64,000 bases of DNA from Pseudomonas bohemica (GTDB lineage: Bacteria > Pseudomonadota > Gammaproteobacteria > Pseudomonadales > Pseudomonadaceae). The DNA is taken from assembly GCF_002934685.1 (NCBI RefSeq), contig NZ_NKHL01000114.1, positions 39,642 to 103,641 on the forward strand. The letters run 5' to 3'. Shown in pieces: positions 6,740-13,369 of this stretch. The notes beneath the pieces are model-generated. The model saw only the letters and a list, made by a program, of their open reading frames with translations, made no database searches and had not been told where the DNA came from. The position numbers were made by a program, and so were the translations under genes. The stretch's first letter is position 1; the number at the start of each line of letters is the position of its first letter.

Positions 6740-6877
6740 CGCCTGATCCAGCGGCGTGCGCCTTCTGCCGGGCGTAGTCCAGTGGATCAGCGATCGCTGA
6801 GCACTTAACCAGAAACTGATTTTTGCGAAAGCCAACAACGCGGCCGGGATTCGTTCGGCCTGAAATAAGGAAATTCC
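6740..6877 (+). promoter_or_regulatory. leader of the prophage csrA gene with GGA-loop hairpin
   Basis: A perfect stem GGCCG/CGGCC (6842-6846 and 6856-6860) presents GGATTCGTT as its loop, and a second GGA lies in the AAGGAA ribosome site (6868-6873). A GGA in a hairpin loop plus a GGA in the Shine-Dalgarno is the known CsrA/RsmA binding arrangement, so translational autoregulation is likely. Upstream, CTGATCCA (6743) and TGGATCAG (6783) form a further inverted pair and AGCGATCGCT is a small palindrome at 6789-6798. Confidence 0.6.
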
Positions 6878-7072
6878 ATGCTCATCCTCACCCGAAAAAT
6901 CGGCGAAACCATCCGTATCGGCGACGACATCACCATCACGGTGTGCGGCGTCCAGCAGGGCCAGGTCCGCATCGGTGTATCAGCGCCGAAAGACGTCGCG
7001 GTCGACCGTTCCGAGATCCGCACTCGCAAGATCGAAAACCCACGTGTCGAGGTGGCCCATGCAACCAATTAA
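6878..7072 (+). CDS. csrA: CsrA/RsmA-family RNA-binding regulator encoded by prophage, 64 aa
   Basis: Small dimeric RNA-binding protein that blocks or stabilises mRNAs with GGA sites. The sequence MLILTRKIGET, then GDDITITV, then GQVRIGVSAPKDVAV with DRSEI is diagnostic. The RNA-contact residues Leu4 and Arg44 are kept. It differs from typical Pseudomonas RsmA at several positions (IRIGDD, Cys23, and a tail ending VEVAHATN), so it is a divergent paralogue rather than a recent host copy. It is preceded by AAGGAA and a GGA-loop hairpin and overlaps the next gene by 14 bases. It lies in the immunity-side operon and may be made in the lysogen, where it could compete with host RsmA/RsmE (inference). 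Confidence 0.95.
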   Translation: MLILTRKIGETIRIGDDITITVCGVQQGQVRIGVSAPKDVAVDRSEIRTRKIENPRVEVAHATN

Positions 7073-7613
7073 TCGCATTACCCTGGTGCTGCGCGCAAAG
7101 GAAGGCGAAACGCTCGCCCCGCTCTTGCAGCATGTGTCCTTGGGTGCGCCTGTTGCCATCGGCACCGGCATTGCGGTCATTGCCGGCGCCAGCGACGAAG
7201 ACCTGCAGGACCAATTGAAGGCTGCGCGAAACGTCTTCGGCCAACTGATCGCTACAGGGGATATAGGGGTTAACGAAGCGAGGAGTCTGCTCGCTTCGGT
7301 TGACAAAGACCGTGTCAACCAGATTTCCGAAACAGACGAAAACGTCAACCAACAACAAAGCGAACACCAAATTATTCCGGAGATTATTCCTGAGTCCGGT
7401 CTTGGCATTGAGCATCGTGCTGCGATGGCTTTGGATGCCGCCCGGTACCGCTGGCTGCGCGACGTTGCGTTCGACACTCCGCGTCAGGATCTTGCGCTGC
7501 GCGATCGGCACCAGAACCTGCTGATCGAGGCCGAGCTCGACGCCGAGATTGATCGCGCGATGCGCGCTTACCAGGGAAATGCCGAGCAGGAGACTGAGCC
7601 ATGCGCGGACTGA
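7059..7613 (+). CDS. phage protein with C-terminal DAARYRWLRD motif, 184 aa
   Basis: Function unknown. The start at 7059 (MQPINRITL) is chosen for its GAGGTGG ribosome site and its overlap with the csrA end. Residues 1-70 look like a compact alpha/beta domain (ITLVLRAKEGETLAPLL, then PVAIGTGIAVIAGA). Residues 85-125 form an Asn/Gln-rich linker of lower GC, including a 12-base tandem duplication (7371-7394) that doubles IIPE. The C-terminus has DAARYRWLRDVAF, a motif common in phage early proteins of Pseudomonas and Burkholderia, followed by a coiled tail. Coupling to csrA suggests co-expression but not a shared function. Confidence 0.65.
   Translation: MQPINRITLVLRAKEGETLAPLLQHVSLGAPVAIGTGIAVIAGASDEDLQDQLKAARNVFGQLIATGDIGVNEARSLLASVDKDRVNQISETDENVNQQQSEHQIIPEIIPESGLGIEHRAAMALDAARYRWLRDVAFDTPRQDLALRDRHQNLLIEAELDAEIDRAMRAYQGNAEQETEPCAD
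7371..7394 (+). repeat. 12-base tandem duplication in the gene after csrA
   Basis: Two adjacent copies, ATTATTCCGGAG and ATTATTCCTGAG, differ at one base and encode IIPE twice. They lie in the AT-richer linker part of the 184-aa protein. Confidence 0.8.
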
Positions 7614-7858
7614 TCTTGATCCTGCTGGCGACCTTGGCCAGCCTCGCGCGCGCAGACCAGCCCCAGCAGGTGATTGACGTTCAGCACGATACGCACCGCC
7701 AGGTGACGTGCTGGATCATCGCGGGCACCGGGATCAGTTGCTTGCCCGACACCCAGCTCAAGCGCCAGCCAAATGTGACGCAGGATCACAATAGGGAATC
7801 ACCAGCGCCAGCGAGCGCGCCAGCCCCGCGCCAGCATGTCGAGAGGATTCAGCTATGA
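7601..7858 (+). CDS. small exported prophage protein, 85 aa
   Basis: Unrecognised. Residues 1-18 form a Sec-type signal peptide (MRGLILILLATLASLARA, cleavage probably after ARA), so the mature protein of about 67 residues would be periplasmic. It contains two Cys (in VTCW and ISCLPD), which could form a disulfide, and a Pro/Ala-rich C-terminus. It overlaps the genes before and after by 13 and 4 bases. An exported product in a lysogen-side operon could alter the host envelope, for example superinfection exclusion (speculative). Confidence 0.6.
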   Translation: MRGLILILLATLASLARADQPQQVIDVQHDTHRQVTCWIIAGTGISCLPDTQLKRQPNVTQDHNRESPAPASAPAPRQHVERIQL

Positions 7859-8055
7859 CCATCCTTCCTCAAGGTGCGCAGCTTCATCTGCGCTCCGAAT
7901 TCGATAGCCTCGGTGATCGGCTGATCCGCTTTGGTCAGGCGCTGAAGGAGCCGGAAACGACTGTTGGCCAGCTCACTGCGCTAGCAAGCAGCTGCGGCAT
8001 TGCCTTGAAGCTGCGCACGGTCGCCGAGTCCGGCGCGAGCACCGATCGTGAGTAG
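7855..8055 (+). CDS. small phage protein of unknown function, 66 aa
   Basis: Unrecognised. The ATG overlaps the previous stop as ATGA and the end overlaps the GTG of the HNH gene. The sequence is helical (SLGDRLIRFGQALKEPETTVGQLTALASSCGIAL) with no signal or membrane segment. Confidence 0.55.
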   Translation: MTILPQGAQLHLRSEFDSLGDRLIRFGQALKEPETTVGQLTALASSCGIALKLRTVAESGASTDRE

Positions 8056-8611
8056 CAGGTCTCGCAAGGACGTGAAACGGTGGACCCCGGCCGAGGATGC
8101 GCTGGTTCGCCAGTTTTACAAGGACCGGAGCAACGAATTCATGCTTGCCCTGCTGCCAGGGCGCACGCTCCAAGCGATTTGTCAGCGAGCCGGAGGCATG
8201 GGGATCAGCAAGACCCACGAACACCGCAGCGCTGCATCCCGCAGGAGCTTCCTCGCACTGTGCGAGCGGCGAGGTGTAAAGCCAGGTACACAGCCACGCC
8301 CAGTAGGTTCCACGCACAAGAAAGGCCGTTACACGATGATCAAGATCGCCCAGCCGGACGTGTGGAAACCGCTGCACATCCACACGTGGGAGCAGGAGCA
8401 CGGGCCGGTGCCGGAAGGAATGCAGGTATGGGCGAAGGACGGCAACCCGCGAAACGTAGCGCTGGAAAACCTGACGCTCAGCACCTTGGCCGAGATCCAT
8501 TTGCGCACCAACTTCAACTATCGCGGCCTCCCCGATGAGGTGCTGGACATCCTGCACCTGCAGAACGAGATCCGCAAAACCATCAAGAGGAAACGCCGCA
8601 ATGAAAAATAA
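8048..8611 (+). CDS. HNH_3-type endonuclease-like protein with Myb-like N-terminus, 187 aa
   Basis: Residues 10-58 resemble a Myb/SANT-like DNA-binding segment (KRWTPAEDALVRQFYKD, then LLPGRTLQAICQRAGGMGI). Residues 107-147 match the HNH_3 nuclease pattern (HIHTWEQEHGPVPEGMQVWAKDG, then ENLTLST). The C-terminus is very basic. The GTG start at 8048 overlaps the previous gene by 8 bases. It is either a free-standing homing-type nuclease or a phage regulator built from that fold. The usual second His of HNH_3 is represented by a weak KDGN context, so catalysis is uncertain. Confidence 0.75.
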   Translation: MSSRSRKDVKRWTPAEDALVRQFYKDRSNEFMLALLPGRTLQAICQRAGGMGISKTHEHRSAASRRSFLALCERRGVKPGTQPRPVGSTHKKGRYTMIKIAQPDVWKPLHIHTWEQEHGPVPEGMQVWAKDGNPRNVALENLTLSTLAEIHLRTNFNYRGLPDEVLDILHLQNEIRKTIKRKRRNEK

Positions 8612-8840
8612 GCTCTCCGATCTGCGCGATCACCTGTTCGTCGCGCTGGAAAACTTGGCCGAGGCCGAGGGTGAAGACCTGGAAAAGGCCGTCAAGAAAG
8701 CCGACGCGGTCAGCAACGTGGCCAAGGTCATCGTCGAGAGTGCGAAGGTCGAGGTGGATTACATGCGTCACGTTGGTGGACTGGTCGAAGGTAGCGCTTT
8801 TATCGAATCGAAACCTCCCCTCCCAAGCAAAGGTGCCTGA
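8601..8840 (+). CDS. small coiled-coil phage protein, 79 aa
   Basis: Unrecognised. The start at 8601 (MKNKLSDLRD) overlaps the end of the HNH gene by 11 bases and lies just after GAGGAAACGCCGCA. Residues 3-55 are a highly charged helix (LFVALENLAEAEGEDLEKAVKKADAVSNVAKVIVESAKVEV), resembling small phage proteins found beside HNH genes. No signal or membrane segment. Confidence 0.65.
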   Translation: MKNKLSDLRDHLFVALENLAEAEGEDLEKAVKKADAVSNVAKVIVESAKVEVDYMRHVGGLVEGSAFIESKPPLPSKGA

Positions 8841-8893
8841 CGCGTCAGGCTCGCTGCATACACAAAATCTGATGAGTCAGGACTGAGGTGAAC

Positions 8894-9136
8894 ATGCCCA
8901 AGATGACGCTCGAAGAATGGGCTGCTGATCAGTTTCGCACACCGCCTACCCAGAACACGCTGCGCAGATGGGCGCGAGAAGGTCGTATCGCGCCAGCTCC
9001 TGTGAAGCACGGGCGCAGCTACTATGTTGAAGCCGATGCCTATTACAGCGAACCAGAAAAGCCAGCCGAGCGAATCGCGGGCGGCAGCCTTATCAGTCGA
9101 ATAGAGAAAGCACGCCATGGCACCAAGGCCGCGTAA
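8894..9136 (+). CDS. excisionase-like protein, 80 aa
   Basis: Small winged-helix-type recombination directionality factor predicted to bend DNA for prophage excision. The N-terminus reads MTLEEWAADQF, then TQNTLRRWAREGRIAPAPVKHGRSYYVEADAYY, the pattern of the phage excisionase family (HTH followed by a basic wing). It overlaps the integrase start by 20 bases. The ATG at 8894 has GAGGTG just upstream; a GTG at 8888 is an alternative start. Confidence 0.85.
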   Translation: MPKMTLEEWAADQFRTPPTQNTLRRWAREGRIAPAPVKHGRSYYVEADAYYSEPEKPAERIAGGSLISRIEKARHGTKAA

Positions 9137-10220
9137 TCCAGGCTCCAAAGACCTTCCGCCCAACCTCTACAAGAAGAAGGACAGTCGGAGCGGGGTCACC
9201 TACTTTACATACCGTGATCCCGTGAGCGGTCGTGTCTTTGGGCTGGGCAAGGACAAGGAAGCGGCGATACGCGAGGCTATGGCTGCCAATTTCGCAGACA
9301 CCGTGCGCCCGACGTTGACGGAACGGATAATCGAGACGAAGCAACCAGCGGCGCGGCCTTTCGGCGGATGGATCGAAGAGTACCGACTGATCTACAAAGA
9401 GCGCGGCCTGGCAGCATCGAGCGTGCGAACGGCCCTGATGCGACTGACCAGGCTCGATGCCGAATTCGGAAAGACCGACATACGCGATGTATCGACGATG
9501 GTGATCGCGAATTATCTCGGAGGCCTAGCCAAAGAAGGAAAGGCGCAGATGGCGCGCGCCATGCGATCGTTGCTGCGGGATGTGTTCATGGAGGCTATGG
9601 CGGCTGGCTGGACAGATGTGAACCCGGTCGAAGTGACTAAGGCCGCGAGGGTTACGATCAAGCGAGAACGGTTGACGCTCGATTTGTGGAAGGAAATTTA
9701 CAAGGAGGCGAAACAACCATGGCTCAAGCGCGCCATGGAGCTGGCTGTGCTGACTGGGCAGCGCCGGGAGGATATCGCGAGCATGGTATTCAAGGACGAA
9801 CATGACGGATACCTGCATGTGGTCCAGTCGAAAACCAAGGCACGCTTGAGGATCAGCACCAGCATCCGACTTGCATCGCTAGGCCTCGAACTCGGCGCAG
9901 TGATCAAGCAGTGCCGTGACCGCGTACTGTCACAGCACCTGGTGCATCATTCTCGCACGGTAAGCCGGGCAAAAGCCGGTTCCCCGATAATGCTCGACAC
10001 GATCAGCAAGGAGTTTTCATCGGCGCGTAAAAGAGCCGCAGCTCGATTGGGTTTGGATTTGGGCAAGACACCGCCCACCTTCCACGAAATGCGGTCTCTT
10101 GCGGCCAGGCTTCACGCAGCAGAAGGGCGGGACCCACAAATGCTGCTTGGTCACCGCTCGGCAAGAATGACCGATCTGTACCGTGACAGTCGTGGCGCCG
10201 AATGGATCGATGTCGCATAA
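9117..10220 (+). CDS. tyrosine-family site-specific integrase of prophage, 367 aa
   Basis: Lambda-type integrase. Residues 1-70 form an arm-type DNA-binding domain (SGVTYFTYRDPVSGRVFGLG), residues 80-175 the core-binding domain, and the rest the catalytic domain. The catalytic set is complete: Arg216 in TGQRRED, Lys239 in QSKTKA, His323 and Arg326 in HEMRS, His346 in LGHRS and the nucleophile Tyr355 in DLYRDSRG. It is the last prophage gene; the next gene is chromosomal, so the attachment site should be close by. Confidence 0.97.
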   Translation: MAPRPRNPGSKDLPPNLYKKKDSRSGVTYFTYRDPVSGRVFGLGKDKEAAIREAMAANFADTVRPTLTERIIETKQPAARPFGGWIEEYRLIYKERGLAASSVRTALMRLTRLDAEFGKTDIRDVSTMVIANYLGGLAKEGKAQMARAMRSLLRDVFMEAMAAGWTDVNPVEVTKAARVTIKRERLTLDLWKEIYKEAKQPWLKRAMELAVLTGQRREDIASMVFKDEHDGYLHVVQSKTKARLRISTSIRLASLGLELGAVIKQCRDRVLSQHLVHHSRTVSRAKAGSPIMLDTISKEFSSARKRAAARLGLDLGKTPPTFHEMRSLAARLHAAEGRDPQMLLGHRSARMTDLYRDSRGAEWIDVA

Positions 10221-10288
10221 TCCTGCGCAATTGTTTTGGAGGAGAATTGGGGGAGTTTTGGGGAGACCCGAACACCCCATATATATCA
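10221..10288. other. prophage/chromosome junction with candidate attachment region
   Basis: This 68-base gap lies between the integrase stop and the chromosomal arsC-like start. It has an imperfect direct repeat GTTTTGGAGGAGA (10233-10245) and GTTTTGGGGAGA (10255-10266), possible integrase arm or core sites, within G-rich sequence unlike the flanks. The other attachment half is outside the window, so the att core cannot be defined. No tRNA is seen here. Confidence 0.5.
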
Positions 10289-10636
10289 ATGCCTTACGTC
10301 CTTTACGGTATCAAAGCCTGCGACACCATGAAAAAGGCCCGCACGTGGCTGGACGAAAAATCGGTGAACTACGATTTCCACGACTACAAGACGCTGGGCA
10401 TCGACCGCGAACACCTGACCCAGTGGTGTATCGAGCACGGCTGGCAGACAGTGTTGAATCGCGCTGGCACGACCTTTCGCAAACTGGACGAGGTGCAAAA
10501 AGCCGATCTCGACCAGGACAAGGCGATCGAGCTGATGCTCGCCCAGCCGTCGATGATCAAGCGCCCTGTGCTGGATCTTGGCGGCAAGACCCTGATTGGC
10601 TTCAAACCCGAACTGTACGCAGCAGCTATCGCCTGA
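10289..10636 (+). CDS. ArsC/YffB (Spx)-family reductase-like protein, 115 aa
   Basis: Thioredoxin-fold protein of the ArsC family. The start MPYVLYGIKACDTMKKARTWL has a single Cys11 in the active-site position, as in YffB, and the later LIKRPVL-like motif reads MIKRPVLDLGGKTLIGF. True arsenate reductase activity is not established for this subfamily. The start at 10289 is preferred because the longer frame from 10202 begins inside the prophage. It sits 30 bases before dapD, the usual Pseudomonas arrangement. Its promoter region may have been changed by the prophage insertion immediately upstream. Confidence 0.9.
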   Translation: MPYVLYGIKACDTMKKARTWLDEKSVNYDFHDYKTLGIDREHLTQWCIEHGWQTVLNRAGTTFRKLDEVQKADLDQDKAIELMLAQPSMIKRPVLDLGGKTLIGFKPELYAAAIA

Positions 10637-10665
10637 TTGAGATAGCCCTTTAAAGAGGTATTTGC

Positions 10666-11700
10666 ATGTCCACTTCCCTGTTCAGCCTGGCCTTCGGCGT
10701 CGGCACCCAAAATCGTCAAGGCACCTGGCTGGAAGTTTTCTACGCCCTGCCCCTGCTCAACCCGCCGGCTGAAATCGTTGACGCTGTCACGTCTGTCCTG
10801 GGTTATACCGGAGGCAATCAGGCGATCACGTTCAACACCGATCTGGCTTCGAAACTGGCCGACGCGCTCAAATCGGTAGACGCCGCGCAGGCCGCGCTGC
10901 TGACCCGCCTGGCCGAGAGCCACAAGCCGCTGGTCGCCACCATTCTGGCCGAAGACGCTACTTTGACTTCCACGCCTGAGGCGTACCTGAAGCTGCACCT
11001 GCTGTCCCATCGCCTTGTCAAGCCGCACGGCCTGAGCTTGGCAGGCGTATTCCCGCTGCTGCCGAACGTCGCCTGGACCAGCCAGGGCGCGATCGATCTC
11101 GCCGAACTGGGTGAGCGCCAGCTGGAAGCCCGTCTCAAGGGTCATCTGCTGGAAGTGTTCTCGGTGGACAAGTTCCCGAAAATGACCGACTACGTCGTGC
11201 CGGCTGGCGTGCGCATCGCTGACACTGCGCGCGTACGTCTGGGTGCCTACATCGGCGAAGGCACCACCGTCATGCACGAAGGCTTCGTCAACTTCAACGG
11301 CGGCACCGAAGGGCCGGGCATGATCGAAGGTCGTGTGTCGGCTGGCGTGTTCGTCGGCAAGGGCTCGGACCTGGGCGGCGGTTGCTCGACCATGGGCACG
11401 CTGTCCGGGGGTGGCAACATCGTGATCAAGGTCGGCGAGGGCTGCCTGATCGGCGCCAACGCCGGTGTTGGTTTCCCGCTCGGCGACCGAAACACCGTGG
11501 AAGCCGGTCTGTACATCACCGCGGGCACCAAAGTGGCGCTGCTGGATGACAAGAACGAGCTGGTCAAGGTGCTCAAGGCCCGTGATCTGGCCGGTCAGCC
11601 TGACCTGCTGTTCCGTCGCAACTCGCAAACCGGCGCCGTGGAGTGCAAATCCCACAAGTCGGCCATCGAGCTGAACGAAGCGCTGCACGCTCACAACTGA
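10666..11700 (+). CDS. dapD: 2,3,4,5-tetrahydropyridine-2,6-dicarboxylate N-succinyltransferase
   Basis: DapD transfers succinyl from succinyl-CoA to tetrahydrodipicolinate in the lysine/meso-diaminopimelate pathway. This is the longer 344-residue Pseudomonas-type enzyme. Residues 175-300 form the left-handed beta-helix of hexapeptide repeats (VRIADTARVRLGAYIGEGTTVMHEG, then GGNIVIKVGEGCLIGANAGVG). A GAGGT ribosome site precedes the ATG. It lies in one unit with the arsC-like gene and upstream of csdA; dapE, the later step of the same pathway, is at 17292. Confidence 0.97.
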   Translation: MSTSLFSLAFGVGTQNRQGTWLEVFYALPLLNPPAEIVDAVTSVLGYTGGNQAITFNTDLASKLADALKSVDAAQAALLTRLAESHKPLVATILAEDATLTSTPEAYLKLHLLSHRLVKPHGLSLAGVFPLLPNVAWTSQGAIDLAELGERQLEARLKGHLLEVFSVDKFPKMTDYVVPAGVRIADTARVRLGAYIGEGTTVMHEGFVNFNGGTEGPGMIEGRVSAGVFVGKGSDLGGGCSTMGTLSGGGNIVIKVGEGCLIGANAGVGFPLGDRNTVEAGLYITAGTKVALLDDKNELVKVLKARDLAGQPDLLFRRNSQTGAVECKSHKSAIELNEALHAHN

Positions 11701-11718
11701 TCGCGCTGTGCAAGGATT

Positions 11719-11737
11719 GGAGCCCTCGTCGGGCTCC
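11719..11737 (+). terminator. hairpin between dapD and csdA
   Basis: Perfect 7-bp stem GGAGCCC/GGGCTCC with loop TCGTC, 18 bases after the dapD stop. It is followed by AGTCTCATT, not a clean T run, so it is probably a weak terminator or an mRNA-end stabilising hairpin. Confidence 0.5.
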
Positions 11738-11762
11738 AGTCTCATTAGAGAGTCTGAATGTC

Positions 11763-12968
11763 ATGTCCCTCATTTCCCCTTGGCGCGCTGACTTCCCCGC
11801 ACTCGATGCCCTTGAACGGGAAGGCCAGACCTATCTGGACAGCGCCGCCACCGCACAGAAACCTCAAGCCCTGATCGACGCGATGGCGCATTACTACGCC
11901 AATGGCGCAGCGAACGTGCATCGCGCGCAGCATCTTCCCGGTGCGAAGGCCACTCAGGCCTTCGAGGACTCCCGCCGCAAGGCTGGCGAATGGCTGAATG
12001 CCGGTTCATCCGGGCAAATCGTCTTCACCCACGGCGCCACCTCGGCGTTCAATCTGCTCGCCTATGGGCTGGAGCATCTGTTTCGGGCTGGTGACGAAAT
12101 CGTTATCAGCGCCTTGGAGCACCACGCCAATCTGTTGCCTTGGCAGCAATTGGCCAGACGTCATGATCTGAAGCTGGTGGTGCTGCCGCTGACGGCTCAG
12201 GGTGTGATCGACGATGAAGCGGCTGCCGCTTTGATCACGTCGCGTACGCGCTTGCTGGCAGTCAGCCAATTGTCCAACGTGCTGGGCACCTGGCAACCTG
12301 TCGCGCAACTGGTGGCTTTGGCCAGAGCGCGAGGTGCGCTGACGGTCATCGACGCCGCGCAGGGCATCGTCCATGGTCGCCATGATGTACAGGCGCTGGG
12401 CTGCGACTTCTATGTATTTTCCAGCCACAAGCTCTATGGCCCGGATGGCGTCGGTGTGTTATTTGGTCGCCACGAAGCGCTGGCGCAACTGCACCACTGG
12501 CAGTTCGGCGGGGAAATGGTGCTTCAAGCGGGCTATCAGGATGCGACCTTCCGCCCTGCGCCATTGGGTTTCGAGGCCGGGACGCCGCCTGTTTCCGGAG
12601 TTATCGGTCTGGGCGCGACCCTCGACTATCTGAACGACATCAACCATGTCGCCGCTGCCGAGCATGAGGCCCGTCTGCACGAACTGCTGTGCGCGGGGTT
12701 GCTGCTGCGCGAAGGCGTGCGACTGGTGGGCGATCCGCAGGTGGCGCTGGCGAGTTTTGTGGTCGAGGATGTGCACAACGCCGATCTGGCGCATTTGCTG
12801 ACTGAGCAAGGCATCGCTGTGCGGGCGGGTCATCACTGCGCTATCCCGTTGATCAGTAGCTTGGGGCTGTCGGGTGCGATCCGGGTGTCGTTGGCACTGT
12901 ACAACGATTCCACAGATCTCGAGCGACTCTTCAATGCGCTGGATCAGGCGCTGGAGCTGCTGCGATGA
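11763..12968 (+). CDS. csdA: cysteine desulfurase CsdA
   Basis: PLP enzyme that takes sulfur from cysteine and hands it to CsdE. The 401-residue SufS-type fold shows the PLP lysine Lys223 in SSHKLYGPDG, the cofactor-binding EHHANLLPW and DAAQ segments, and the catalytic Cys359 in AGHHCA. The start at 11763 is the in-frame ATG that matches the conserved N-terminus (WRADFPAL); the frame upstream overlaps the dapD end. Its stop overlaps the csdE start by 4 bases, so the pair is co-translated. Confidence 0.95.
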   Translation: MSLISPWRADFPALDALEREGQTYLDSAATAQKPQALIDAMAHYYANGAANVHRAQHLPGAKATQAFEDSRRKAGEWLNAGSSGQIVFTHGATSAFNLLAYGLEHLFRAGDEIVISALEHHANLLPWQQLARRHDLKLVVLPLTAQGVIDDEAAAALITSRTRLLAVSQLSNVLGTWQPVAQLVALARARGALTVIDAAQGIVHGRHDVQALGCDFYVFSSHKLYGPDGVGVLFGRHEALAQLHHWQFGGEMVLQAGYQDATFRPAPLGFEAGTPPVSGVIGLGATLDYLNDINHVAAAEHEARLHELLCAGLLLREGVRLVGDPQVALASFVVEDVHNADLAHLLTEQGIAVRAGHHCAIPLISSLGLSGAIRVSLALYNDSTDLERLFNALDQALELLR

Positions 12969-13369
12969 GCTTGCCTCAAGAGGCACAAACCGCGCTCGAC
13001 ACCTTCAGCGCGTCGCTGAGCTGGGAGCAACGCGCGCGCCTGCTGATGCAATGGGGCGAACGACTGCCTGTGCTGGCCGACGATGAAAAAACCGACCAGC
13101 ATCTGGTGCACGGCTGCGAGAGCAAGGTCTGGTTGCTGGCGGATGTGGTCGAGGGACACTGGCAGTTTCGTGCTGCCAGTGATGCCCGTTTGATTCGCGG
13201 GTTGGTGGCGCTGCTGCTGACGCGGGTCAATGGTTTGTCGGCGTCCGAATTGCAGCAGGTCGATCTGAGCGACTGGTTCAATCAGTTGGGTCTAAGCCGT
13301 CAGCTCTCCCCGTCACGCAGCAATGGGCTGAATGCCGTGTTGCAGAAGATGCGTCAGCTGGCCGGCTGA
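12965..13369 (+). CDS. csdE: SufE-family sulfur acceptor CsdE
   Basis: Sulfur acceptor that partners CsdA. The acceptor cysteine is in VHGCESKVWL (about residue 49), and the SufE fold continues with FRAASDARLIRGLVALLL and LGLSRQLSPSRSNGL. 134 residues is normal for the family. It overlaps csdA by 4 bases upstream and overlaps the convergent tcdA by 16 bases at its 3' end; CsdE is known to feed TcdA. Confidence 0.95.
   Translation: MSLPQEAQTALDTFSASLSWEQRARLLMQWGERLPVLADDEKTDQHLVHGCESKVWLLADVVEGHWQFRAASDARLIRGLVALLLTRVNGLSASELQQVDLSDWFNQLGLSRQLSPSRSNGLNAVLQKMRQLAG

Noticed and set aside
9525..9818. Minus-strand frame inside the integrase
   Set aside because: Shadow of the integrase gene, whose catalytic residues are all intact on the + strand.
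10221..10288. tRNA or tmRNA gene as the attachment site
   Set aside because: No cloverleaf or T-loop sequence can be read in the junction.
10384..11745. Very long (453-codon) minus-strand frame over dapD
   Set aside because: dapD is clearly coding on the + strand with a beta-helix pattern; the long opposite frame is a GC-bias artefact.
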